The position numbers and the translations under genes are program-made. A model generated the notes under the pieces. The model was not told the origin of the DNA. It saw only the letters and a program-made list of their open reading frames with translations, and did not search any database. Positions 31,632 to 39,480 of a stretch of 64,000 nt of DNA are shown here, piece after piece (the first letter of the stretch is position 1; every line of letters starts with the position of its first letter). Origin of the DNA: Planctomycetota bacterium (GTDB lineage Bacteria; Planctomycetota; JACOTG01); NCBI GenBank assembly GCA_016178505.1, contig JACOTG010000307.1:48216-112215 (forward strand), written 5' to 3'.

Positions 31632-32510
31632 TCACGCCACGCCGACGAGACTGAGCACCCATCGCCAATAGGGCTTCACGCGCGTCGGTGCATGTCGCGC
31701 CGATTTCAAAAAGTACCGCCGCGCTAGCCCACCTCGCCCGACACGCACGAGCGACGCACCAATTGCGAGGTTCATGTCCGAAAGTCGCCATTCGTACTCA
31801 GACTTCGGAACCCTTGCCGACAGCCCGAGCGCGTTCCACGATCGCCGAAGCACCCGCTTCTCGAGGAAGTTCCGCCGCAAGACGTCGGAGCGCGCCGCAT
31901 TCTCTGCATGCACGCGATAGTGAACGAGCGGCTCGTCGATGAACCCGACTTCCCAGCCCGCGGCTAGCCGAAGGAACAAGTCGTAATCCTCGCCGCGTTC
32001 GAGCGTCTCGTCGAACCCTTCGAGATCCGCCAGCACCGTGCGCCTCACGACAAGCGTCGACGTCGATACTTCGGGCCGAGTCACCAGCGCGGTGAGTGGG
32101 TCGCGGGCGAAGCACGGGTCGACCCGACGCGCGCGCACGATCGCACCATTCGAAAGGTGCGAGTGGTTCGTGAAGCACGCAGCGAGCGACGCGTGGGCGT
32201 CGAGCAATTCGACCTGCACCTCGAGTTTGCGGGGCAGCCACAAGTCGTCCGAATCGAGAAAGGCGACGAGTTCACCGCGAGCGCTTCGAAGGCCCGTGTT
32301 GCGTGCGGCCGAGATCCCGCCGTGCGGACGACGGACGAGCCGAACGCACGACACGAGGCTGCCCAGAATGCTCGCGACGTCCTCTTCGGAGCCGTCGTCG
32401 ACGACGACGATCTCGTGGTCGTCGAGCGTCTGGGACAGGACGGACTCGATCGTCTCGCGCGCGAGCGCGGTGCGGTTGTAAAGGGGAACGACGACAGAAA
32501 CGCGTGGCAC
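31632..32510 (-). CDS. Family 2 glycosyltransferase (SpsA-like)
   Basis: 292 aa, cytoplasmic, no transmembrane helices. GT-A motifs are VSVVVPLYNRTALARETIESVLSQ, VVVDDGSEED, GISAARNTGLRSARGELVAFLDSDDLW (DxD) and LERGEDYDLFLRLA (catalytic-region ED). This is the standard non-processive GT2 fold that adds single sugars to a lipid-linked or protein acceptor. The start is GTG 32510, placed directly before PRVSVVVPLYN; the 32903 start in the track extends into non-coding sequence. It ends 33 nt before the lipoprotein start and is likely co-transcribed with it. It is divergent from the Mla operon. Confidence 0.88.
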   Translation of the reverse strand: MPRVSVVVPLYNRTALARETIESVLSQTLDDHEIVVVDDGSEEDVASILGSLVSCVRLVRRPHGGISAARNTGLRSARGELVAFLDSDDLWLPRKLEVQVELLDAHASLAACFTNHSHLSNGAIVRARRVDPCFARDPLTALVTRPEVSTSTLVVRRTVLADLEGFDETLERGEDYDLFLRLAAGWEVGFIDEPLVHYRVHAENAARSDVLRRNFLEKRVLRRSWNALGLSARVPKSEYEWRLSDMNLAIGASLVRVGRGGLARRYFLKSARHAPTRVKPYWRWVLSLVGVA

Positions 32511-32561
32511 GCAGCGATGATAACCGGGAGATTCGCCGGCGGCGAACGGAACCGTTTCGCG

Positions 32562-32590
32562 TTGCCGTCCAACGGTCGCACGGCTACACT
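32562..32590 (+). promoter_or_regulatory. Sigma70-type promoter for the Mla-type operon
   Basis: TTGCCG, a 17-bp spacer and TACACT, about 65 bp before the first start codon. Confidence 0.5.
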
Positions 32591-32655
32591 CCGCGCGTCC
32601 GTCTCCGGGCGGCGACGATTCTCTAGATCCACCTTCCACCGACGAAGAGCGGCCG

Positions 32656-33780
32656 ATGGATTTCACGGTCGAACGATTCGCGACCGATACGGAAATGTCC
32701 CTCGTCGTCCGTCTGCGCGGCGAACTTCTGTTGACGGCGGCCCACGAACTCACCAACGAAATCCAGCGACTTCTCGGGACTCCGGAGCGGAATCTCATCC
32801 TCGATTTCGCCGGCGTCGAGCGCGCGGATTCCTCCGGCGTTGCGGCGATCGTCGAGAGCCTTCGCGCGGCGAGCCGCGCGGGTGCGAGCCTTCGCTTGCG
32901 CAACCTCCACGGACAGCTCCGCGAGCTCCTGGAGTTGGCAAACCTCGGTGATCTCGCCGTCGACGAGTCGGCGTCGGCGGCGGTCCCGACCCCCGTGATC
33001 GAAACGATCGGCTCCGCCGCACTGGAAGCCCGCGAGCGAATTCTCGAGCTGGCGTACCTGCACTTGCAGTCACTCTACTGGACGTTCGTCGGGCCGCTCA
33101 GGGGAAGGCGCCTCCGTGAAGGAGAGGTGTCGCGCCAGATCGTCGCGATGGGGCTCGACGCGCTTCCGATCGTCGGGATGATCATGTTTCTCATGGGCCT
33201 GATCCTGGCGCTTCAGGCGGCATATCAGCTTCGCCGATTTGGCGCGAGCATCTACATCGCCGACATGGTTGCAATCGCACTGACGCGCGAGATCGGGCCC
33301 CTGCTCACCGCGATACTCCTGGCCGGACGCACGGGCTCGGCGATCACTGCCGAGATCGGCACGATGGTCGTCACCGAAGAAGTCGACGCACTGCGAACGA
33401 TGGGAATCCACCCCGTTCGCTTTCTCGTCGCACCGAAACTTCTCGCGCTCGTCATTTCCCTGCCCTGTCTCGTCGTTCTCGCGGACATCGTTGGAGTCGC
33501 GGGAGGCACGGTCTTCGCGACGATCGGCCTCGGCATTCCCTTCGAGACGTACATGAACCGGACCATCGAGTCCGTATACTTCTCCGACCTCTTCGCGGGC
33601 CTGGTGAAGAGTCTCGTGTTCGCGATCATCATCGTGCAGGTCGGTGCGCACCGTGGGTTTCGGATTCGCGGAGGGGCCGAAGGAGTCGGCGCGGCCACGA
33701 CGCTTTCGGTCGTCCTCTCTCTTTTCTTCATCGTCTTGACCGACCTCATTTTCACCGCGCTTTTCTATGCCGCCCGCTGA
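32656..33780 (+). CDS. mlaE: MlaE-type permease with N-terminal STAS domain
   Basis: 374 aa, inner membrane. Residues 1-105 are a STAS domain (ILDFAGVERADSSGVAAIVESLR carries the D-SSG phosphorylatable-serine pattern as in MlaB). Residues ~125-374 are MlaE: GLDALPIVGMIMFLMGLILALQAAYQL, MVAIALTREIGPLLTAILLAGRTGSAITAEIGTM, EEVDALRTMGIHPVRFLVAPK. The family moves phospholipids between the membranes with an ATPase and MCE protein. MlaB and MlaE are fused here, replacing the separate MlaB of E. coli. It overlaps the ATPase gene by 14 nt. Confidence 0.95.
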   Translation: MDFTVERFATDTEMSLVVRLRGELLLTAAHELTNEIQRLLGTPERNLILDFAGVERADSSGVAAIVESLRAASRAGASLRLRNLHGQLRELLELANLGDLAVDESASAAVPTPVIETIGSAALEARERILELAYLHLQSLYWTFVGPLRGRRLREGEVSRQIVAMGLDALPIVGMIMFLMGLILALQAAYQLRRFGASIYIADMVAIALTREIGPLLTAILLAGRTGSAITAEIGTMVVTEEVDALRTMGIHPVRFLVAPKLLALVISLPCLVVLADIVGVAGGTVFATIGLGIPFETYMNRTIESVYFSDLFAGLVKSLVFAIIIVQVGAHRGFRIRGGAEGVGAATTLSVVLSLFFIVLTDLIFTALFYAAR

Positions 33781-34582
33781 GTCATCGTCGAGCGCCCCCG
33801 TCGTCTCGGTTCGTGGACTTCGCGTTTCGTACGGCGATCGCCTCGTTCTCCCTGGAATCGACCTCGACGTCGCTCGCGGCGAAGTGCTCGTGATTCTCGG
33901 TCCATCCGGTTGCGGCAAGTCGACGCTCCTCAAAGCGATGGTCGGCCTCCTGCGCCCCGACGCCGGCGAGGTGCTCGTGAATGGACGAAACGTCGCGACG
34001 ATGGAGTCGAACGAGTACGATCGGTTCGTTCGATCGATCGGCGTCCTCTATCAAGGCGGGGCGCTCTTCAACTCGATGACGATCCTCGAGAACGTCGCGC
34101 TGCCACTGCGCGAGCACACGTCGATGGACGAGAGGACGATCGTCACGATCGCACGGATAAAGCTCGCGTTGGTTGGGCTTTCCAAGGCCGAGACGCTTCT
34201 GCCGTCGGAGCTCTCCGGAGGAATGCGGAAACGCGCCGGTATCGCGCGCGCGCTCGCCCTCGACCCGCCTCTCCTCTTTCTCGACGAGCTTTCGGCAGGT
34301 CTCGATCCGATCATCGCAGCGGGGCTCGACGACCTCGTGGTTCGACTGAACCACGCGCTCGCCTGCACGATGATCGTGGTGAGTCACGAGCTGCTCTCGG
34401 TCTTCTCGATCGCCACGCGAATCGCGATCATGCGCGAAGGTCGGCTCGTCGCGCTCGGTACGCCGGACGAGCTTCGTGCAGCGACGGATCCGTGGATCTC
34501 CGCATTCGTGGCTCGGCGGCACAGCCGTGACGCGGCGAGCCAGAGCTGGTTGGAACCTTTCTTGGTGGGCCCCGACAAATGA
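33767..34582 (+). CDS. mlaF: MlaF-type lipid transport ATPase
   Basis: 271 aa. Walker A is ILGPSGCGKSTLLKAM. SELSGGMRKRAGIARALAL is the signature in the GGM form usual for MlaF. Walker B is LLFLDELSAGLDP (Glu then Leu in place of Pro). The Q-loop is VLYQGGALFNSMTILENV, again typical of MlaF. It overlaps both neighbours, by 14 nt with mlaE and by 4 nt with mlaD. Confidence 0.95.
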   Translation: MPPAESSSSAPVVSVRGLRVSYGDRLVLPGIDLDVARGEVLVILGPSGCGKSTLLKAMVGLLRPDAGEVLVNGRNVATMESNEYDRFVRSIGVLYQGGALFNSMTILENVALPLREHTSMDERTIVTIARIKLALVGLSKAETLLPSELSGGMRKRAGIARALALDPPLLFLDELSAGLDPIIAAGLDDLVVRLNHALACTMIVVSHELLSVFSIATRIAIMREGRLVALGTPDELRAATDPWISAFVARRHSRDAASQSWLEPFLVGPDK

Positions 34583-35595
34583 GCACGCGTTCGGAGCGAC
34601 TGAAGGCCGGAATATTCGTGACGGTGTGCGTCGCGATTCTCGTCGCGATCATCGTCACGCTCGCCGGCGTCAAATTCTTTCGACGGGATCGCGAGTACCA
34701 CGTGCTGTTCACCGAGTCGGTGAGCGGTCTCGATGAAGGATCTCAGGTGTCGTACAAGGGCGTTCCCATCGGTCGCGTGCGCGAGATTCGCTTCGCGCCC
34801 AATGACGTGACGCGCGTGGAGGTGCTGCTCGCCGTGAGATCGGACATCGTGATTCCCATGGATGCGAAGGCGTCCATCAAGTCACACGGAATCACCGGCC
34901 TCAATTTCATCGAGATCTCCGGTGGCACCAACGCAGCGCCCAGCCTCGAGCCCGGTGGCCGCATCGAAGCCGAGCCGTCGCTGATCGGGACGATCACCGA
35001 CAAGTTCCCCCAAGTCGTGCAGAACGTGGATGCCGTGACCCGCTCGATGCGAGAGTTCTTCGATGAAACGAACCGAGACCACATTCGATCGATCCTCGAC
35101 AGCCTCGACCGCTCTCTGTCCGCAACTCGAAACCCGGTCACCGAGGGCGCCGAGAGTTTTCGGCGTGCCGCCGCAGACATCGAGGCGTCCGCGTCGAAGC
35201 TCAGCGCGCTCGTCGACAAGAACGAACCCGACGTGCGATCGGCGATGAGTTCGCTGCGTCATGCGGCCGAGTCCGCCGACCAGATCGTGAGCGGCGACGA
35301 CATGACGTCCACCATCCACGACCTGCGGCTCGCGGCAGCGCGGATTCGGGAATGGACCGAGAAGGCGGACGGCGGCGCAGCGATCACTCAGTTCGGATCG
35401 GCCGCGAGCACCGCAAGGGACGTCATGGCGCGCCTCGATCACCTTCTCGACGAAAACCAGGCCAGCATTTCCGCGACCCTTCGAAGCCTTCGGGAGTCGA
35501 GCGCCCTCCTCGACGAGATCCTTCGCTCGCTACGCGACGATCCCGGCCTGCTCCTCGCATCGCCCAAGGCCCCGGAGGGTACCGGACCCAAATGA
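34579..35595 (+). CDS. mlaD: MCE/MlaD-type substrate-binding protein
   Basis: 338 aa. One N-terminal transmembrane helix (VTVCVAILVAIIVTLAGVKFF) precedes an MCE domain at about residues 38-115 (YHVLFTESVSGLDEGSQVSYKGVPIGRVREI, then KASIKSHGITGLNFIEISGG). The remaining ~200 residues are helical and probably coiled coil (DRSLSATRNPVTEGAESFRRAAADIEASASKLSALVDK). MCE proteins form the hexameric lipid-binding ring between the membranes. The start overlaps mlaF as ATGA. Confidence 0.95.
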   Translation: MSTRSERLKAGIFVTVCVAILVAIIVTLAGVKFFRRDREYHVLFTESVSGLDEGSQVSYKGVPIGRVREIRFAPNDVTRVEVLLAVRSDIVIPMDAKASIKSHGITGLNFIEISGGTNAAPSLEPGGRIEAEPSLIGTITDKFPQVVQNVDAVTRSMREFFDETNRDHIRSILDSLDRSLSATRNPVTEGAESFRRAAADIEASASKLSALVDKNEPDVRSAMSSLRHAAESADQIVSGDDMTSTIHDLRLAAARIREWTEKADGGAAITQFGSAASTARDVMARLDHLLDENQASISATLRSLRESSALLDEILRSLRDDPGLLLASPKAPEGTGPK

Positions 35596-36230
35596 ATCAT
35601 CAGCCGATTCGATTCATGGTCGTCCTGACGACCTCCCTGAGCGCGTGCGTGAACCTCCCGTCGAAAACAGCGCCGGTCGTTCGCCTGTTCACCTTTCCGT
35701 TCGTCGTGTCCGAGCGCGGCACGGCCCCCAAAGCGGCGGGCTCGTTCCGCATCGAGGAGCCGTTGGTGGCGTCGCCCTACCGCGGCACTCTCATCGCGAT
35801 ACGAGATGCGCCGGAATCGACCGAAATCCGATACTCGCGGGAAGCACGATTCGCCGCGTCGATCGGAGCCCTTCTCGGTGAGCGCCTCGCCGATCTGGCG
35901 ACGGACCGCGGTGAGTTCGAGGCCGTCGTTCGCTCGACCGAGTCGGGACCCGTTGATTGGAGAATGATCGAGAGCGTCGAGGTCTTCGAGTGCCGCACTG
36001 CGGGAGCGTCGCTCGAAGCGCACGTCGTCGTGACCGTGAGTCTCGAGCGCGAGCGCACTTCGGAGCGCGTCTTTACGCGACGGTACGAAGAAACTTCGCC
36101 AGTCGTCGGATCGGGTGCGGCAGCCCTCATCGACGCACTCGCACGTGCCTTCGACCACTCGGCCCGAGTGGCAATCGACGACGTCGCGGCCGCCGCGACG
36201 AATGCCTCGCCGACCGGAAAATCTCTTTGA
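35592..36230 (+). CDS. Auxiliary lipoprotein of the Mla-type operon (PqiC/DUF330-like)
   Basis: 212 aa. MNHQPIRFMVVLTTSLSAC has a lipobox SLSAC. The mature region resembles ABC-type transport auxiliary lipoproteins: RIEEPLVASPYRGTLIAIRDAPESTEIRYSREARFAASIGALLGERLAD places a strand-helix segment like the EYHRYARWAxxPxxLL motif of PqiC, though diverged. It starts in ATGA overlap with mlaD, which supports a role at the outer membrane end of the lipid system. The 35352 start listed in the track is an out-of-frame extension. Family call is moderate; operon membership is firm. Confidence 0.75.
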   Translation: MNHQPIRFMVVLTTSLSACVNLPSKTAPVVRLFTFPFVVSERGTAPKAAGSFRIEEPLVASPYRGTLIAIRDAPESTEIRYSREARFAASIGALLGERLADLATDRGEFEAVVRSTESGPVDWRMIESVEVFECRTAGASLEAHVVVTVSLERERTSERVFTRRYEETSPVVGSGAAALIDALARAFDHSARVAIDDVAAAATNASPTGKSL

Positions 36231-36333
36231 CGCTCTCCAACGGTCGTGGTTTGATTCATCGATCGCCGTGTCCCGCGGCGTGAAGCCCGAATGGTTCGAC
36301 GCAACCCTTGGAACGCTCGGAGCGACACAAGCT

Positions 36334-37518
36334 ATGAATGCCAAGTGGGTCGGATTCGCGATCGTGATTTCGTCACTCGTCGCGACGATGGCGAGCGCGC
36401 AAAACCTCTCGCAGCGGTTCATCGTGAACGATTTGCGCGGCAATTACGCCGTCGACGGAGTCGGGCTTTTCGGAAGCGGCGCAGGAAACATCTCGATCAA
36501 CACGGTTCCGACGAGTCCGGGCACGGCAGTCAAGAGCGCTTATCTCTACTGGGACGTGCTCGGCGATGGTTCCGGCCCCCCGGCGGGTGCAAACGTCGGG
36601 ATCTTCATGGGCAACTCGATTGCCGGCACGTTGATCGGCTCGGGCAATCAGCTCGACCAGGCACAGACGAACAACTACTCGTACTGGGCCGACGTGACCA
36701 CGTCGATCCCGATTCCGGGTGGAAACGGACTCTACACGTTGAGCGGGTTTTCGACGGCGACGGAGGGCGCGAGTCTCGTCTTCATCTGGGTGAGTCTCCC
36801 CTTCGCAAACCGAGACATCATCGTGATGGACGGCGATGCGACGATCAATGCGGCGAACCCGAGCGTCACCACGACGCTCACCGGGTTCGATGCGACCAGC
36901 CCCGTGACGGGGGCCGCCGTGGCGTTCATCGTCAGCGACGGTCAGGTTTCGTTGCCCGACTCGACGACGTTTGGAACCTCGGGTCTGTTCAACAGCACCT
37001 TGGATGGAAGCACGCCGCCCGTCGGACTCGAGCTGTGGGACAACGACAACTACACGACGCAGGCTTCGAACGTGCCGGCGGGCAGCACTTCGGTGTCGGC
37101 GACCATTACTCGGCCCGACAACGGCGACTCGGTCGCGTGGGTAGCAACGCCGTTCTCCGTGACGTCGCCGTATCCGGTGGCAGACGTGACGTTGACTCCG
37201 CAAGTGCGAGTGGTCGTCCGAGGCAACCAGTTCACGACGCAAATCCACCTCGAGTGCCGTTCCAGTTCGAACGTGGCCGTCACCGGACAAATCGAAGTCT
37301 ACGACAATCGTGGAAACCTCCTCGGCTTGATGGCAGGGCCCACGAACGGCATCCTTCGGCCTGGGACCGTGATCGATCAGCCGTTCCGGCGGCGCATCCC
37401 AGCGACCGGAGTGCCCGGCCGCTTGATCGGCGTGCCGCTGCGTGTCGTGATCAAGATCCTGCAGCGCGGAACCACGACGGTGATCGACGACGACTACGTC
37501 GAGTTCGTCATCCAGTAA
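36334..37518 (+). CDS. Secreted beta-rich protein of unknown function
   Basis: 394 aa. MNAKWVGFAIVISSLVATMASAQ is a signal peptide cleaved after ASA. The first half (AYLYWDVLGDG, GNGLYTLSGFSTATEGASLVFIWVSLPFANRDIIVMDGDATI) looks like the extracellular beta-sandwich seen in DUF3344-like surface proteins, without a certain match. The C-terminal 110 residues form another beta domain. ATG 36334 is used because it starts the signal peptide; 36115 in the track lies in the preceding gene. It ends just before a bidirectional terminator. Confidence 0.75.
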   Translation: MNAKWVGFAIVISSLVATMASAQNLSQRFIVNDLRGNYAVDGVGLFGSGAGNISINTVPTSPGTAVKSAYLYWDVLGDGSGPPAGANVGIFMGNSIAGTLIGSGNQLDQAQTNNYSYWADVTTSIPIPGGNGLYTLSGFSTATEGASLVFIWVSLPFANRDIIVMDGDATINAANPSVTTTLTGFDATSPVTGAAVAFIVSDGQVSLPDSTTFGTSGLFNSTLDGSTPPVGLELWDNDNYTTQASNVPAGSTSVSATITRPDNGDSVAWVATPFSVTSPYPVADVTLTPQVRVVVRGNQFTTQIHLECRSSSNVAVTGQIEVYDNRGNLLGLMAGPTNGILRPGTVIDQPFRRRIPATGVPGRLIGVPLRVVIKILQRGTTTVIDDDYVEFVIQ

Positions 37519-37535
37519 ACAAACCGAGACGATCA

Positions 37536-37571
37536 AAAACCCCTTCGCACCGTGAGGCGCGAAGGGGTTTT
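37536..37571. terminator. Bidirectional terminator between convergent genes
   Basis: AAAACCCCTTCGC and GCGAAGGGGTTTT form a 13-bp stem with A/T-tails on both sides, so it can end transcription from both the 36334 gene and the convergent 37597 gene. Confidence 0.85.
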
Positions 37572-37596
37572 CTTTTCACCGCTTCCGGACGATTCG

Positions 37597-38616
37597 TTAC
37601 TGAATCTGAATGACGACTGCGTTGGTCAGTGCCCCGCGTCCGCTCGCCGATGCCGTGTCCGGAACCACGCCCTGCACGGTGAGCACGACGCCGGCGAACG
37701 TCGCCGGAATCGGGGATGCGGCGAGAATCTGCCCCGGCCCGGGCGGCGTTCCCGGAAACACGGGGCGACCGCTGATGCTCTCCTGCCCGACGGTGTTCGC
37801 GACGGTGAGACCCAGGCTGCCGCTCAGCCGCGATGGAAAGCACCCGAAGCCGAGACGGAATGGATATCGCGTGATGTCCGCGGCCGTGTTCTCGCGTGGA
37901 ACCGCATAGATCACGTATTGAATCGGATTCGACCCTGCACCCGGATACCCGGCAATTTCCAAGGAGAACGGCCCACCGGCCTGAAGGGTGACGCGGCGCT
38001 GATCGTCTCCGAAGCTCCCGTTCACGGACAGCACGTTCATCACGCTGTTGATGCCCCCGTTCACGCCACCGAACCGGCACAGTACCTCCGGCGGGAGGGG
38101 ATTGAGGATGAACGACGTCGATGTAATGCCATCACCGGTGCTTCCGCCGTTTCCGTTGGTCGAGTTCACCGACACCCAAAACGTCACGGGGAGGGGGTTC
38201 GCCGGCGCGACCCAGGTGTAACTCCATTGGTTCCTCCCGGTGCCTCCCTGTCGGTGGGTGAACTCCTGCGAGCGGCTCGAATGCTGTGTGAACGCTCCTT
38301 GCGTGACGATCCCGGTGCCGGCGCTCGAGTCCGAGTCGAAGCCAAACGTCACTCCCGGTCCCCCCGTCACTGTGATGGTCACCGTGTACTGGGCGAGTGG
38401 AGCAAATCCGACGGATGTCGGTGGAAGTACCGGGTTGAGGGGCGTTAGGTCAACGGTGACTGATGGACGCGCGGCGGTCCCGCCGTGGCAGCGAGTACAC
38501 GTGACGCCGCTACGTCCGCTATAGCCGAACGCTTGGTTGGAATGTGCCCGAACCTGACACGGAACAGCAAGGATCGCGACGACGGTCCAGCACCACCAAC
38601 GAAGGCGCATCAACAT
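37597..38616 (-). CDS. Exported CxxCH protein with choice-of-anchor V-like domain
   Basis: 339 aa. The signal peptide MLMRLRWWCWTVVAILAVPCQVRA is followed at once by HSNQAFGYSGRSGVTCTRCHGG, containing a CxxCH haem-attachment-like motif. The next ~140 residues (VTVTGGPGVTFGFDSDSSAGTGIV, QEFTHRQGGTGRNQWSYTWVAP) match the Reelin-like 'choice-of-anchor V' pattern in which TCTxCH is a fixed N-terminal feature. A C-terminal beta domain completes it. Whether a haem is bound is open; no cytochrome maturation gene is near. GAGGTGA before ATG 38616 decides the start over 38655. Confidence 0.75.
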   Translation of the reverse strand: MLMRLRWWCWTVVAILAVPCQVRAHSNQAFGYSGRSGVTCTRCHGGTAARPSVTVDLTPLNPVLPPTSVGFAPLAQYTVTITVTGGPGVTFGFDSDSSAGTGIVTQGAFTQHSSRSQEFTHRQGGTGRNQWSYTWVAPANPLPVTFWVSVNSTNGNGGSTGDGITSTSFILNPLPPEVLCRFGGVNGGINSVMNVLSVNGSFGDDQRRVTLQAGGPFSLEIAGYPGAGSNPIQYVIYAVPRENTAADITRYPFRLGFGCFPSRLSGSLGLTVANTVGQESISGRPVFPGTPPGPGQILAASPIPATFAGVVLTVQGVVPDTASASGRGALTNAVVIQIQ

Positions 38617-38675
38617 CGAATCACCTCTTCTTCTCGAGTTCACCGGCATCCCCAAGCCGACGACGAATTCGACGG

Positions 38676-38704
38676 ATTATAGAGGCAGCGGTTGGAACAG
38701 GCAA
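38676..38704 (-). promoter_or_regulatory. Sigma70-type promoter for the CxxCH protein
   Basis: Minus-strand TTGCCT, a 17-bp spacer and a perfect TATAAT, about 60 nt before the start. Confidence 0.65.
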
Positions 38705-38711
38705 TTCCGCA

Positions 38712-39293
38712 TCAGTCGTCGTCGAAGCGCTCCTCGTGCCATGGGTCACCGCGGCGGTGATAACCGCGCTGCTCCCAGAATCCCGGAGCATCGGACGCCA
38801 CGAATTCGAGGCCCGTCACCCACTTCACGCTCTTCCAGAAATAGAGATGAGGGACGACGAGGCGAAGCGGCCAGCCGTGCTCAGGCGCGAGTGGCGTCCC
38901 ATCGTGAGTCATGGCGAAGATAGCGTCCGACACCGCGAAGTCCGCCATCGGGATGTTAGAGACGAACTCGCCCACCGCGTGCACGAGGACGAACGCGGCC
39001 TCGCCGGTGGGCTTGACGCGTTCGAGGACCACCCGCGTTGGCACGCCACCAAATCGATTGTCGAATCGGCTCCAGCGCGTGACGCAGTGGATATCGCAGG
39101 CGACCTCGGATTGCGGAAGCGATGTGAATTCGGACCACGTCCAGGTGGCCGGCGACTCGACGAGACCCTCGACTCGAAAGCGCCAATCGTCGAGAGAAAT
39201 CTGCGGGACCGGACCGTGGTTGAGGACCGGCCACTTCAGTGTCCGGACCTGGCCAGGCGGCAGGCGCTCGCGGTCGCGTTTTGGCTCGCTCAT
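38712..39293 (-). CDS. Sulfite oxidase-like molybdopterin protein (YuiH-like)
   Basis: 193 aa, no signal peptide. The fold-defining segments of the short sulfite oxidase-like family are present: SLDDWRFRVEGLVESPATWTWSEFTSLPQ, the Mo-ligand Cys in CDIHCVTRWSRFDNRFGGVP, and APEHGWPLRLVVPHLYFWKSVKWVTGLEF. The last segment is the cofactor-binding signature. Such proteins lack the haem and dimerisation domains of full sulfite oxidases; their substrate is generally unknown. ATG 39293 has GAGG close upstream; the longer 39593 start in the track crosses the promoter of the divergent gene. Confidence 0.9.
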   Translation of the reverse strand: MSEPKRDRERLPPGQVRTLKWPVLNHGPVPQISLDDWRFRVEGLVESPATWTWSEFTSLPQSEVACDIHCVTRWSRFDNRFGGVPTRVVLERVKPTGEAAFVLVHAVGEFVSNIPMADFAVSDAIFAMTHDGTPLAPEHGWPLRLVVPHLYFWKSVKWVTGLEFVASDAPGFWEQRGYHRRGDPWHEERFDDD

Positions 39294-39383
39294 GCGTCCT
39301 CGAACGCCGGTGCCTCGGGTGCCAGATTCGTCACGAAAGGACGCGATGATAGCACGGTCTAGCGCGATCCCGGGTTGGCGCGG

Positions 39384-39412
39384 TTCCGTTCGGCGCGAGA
39401 GACGCTTATAAT
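39384..39412 (+). promoter_or_regulatory. Sigma70-type promoter for the large HExxH protein
   Basis: TTCCGT, a 17-bp spacer and TATAAT. The start site would be about 39419, leaving only 8 nt before ATG 39427, which favours translation from 39481. Confidence 0.5.
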
Positions 39413-39480
39413 TTGGATCTTTTTCCATGCGGACAAGCGAACGAATCGAACGACCGAGGCAACCGACCGTGGGACTCGTG

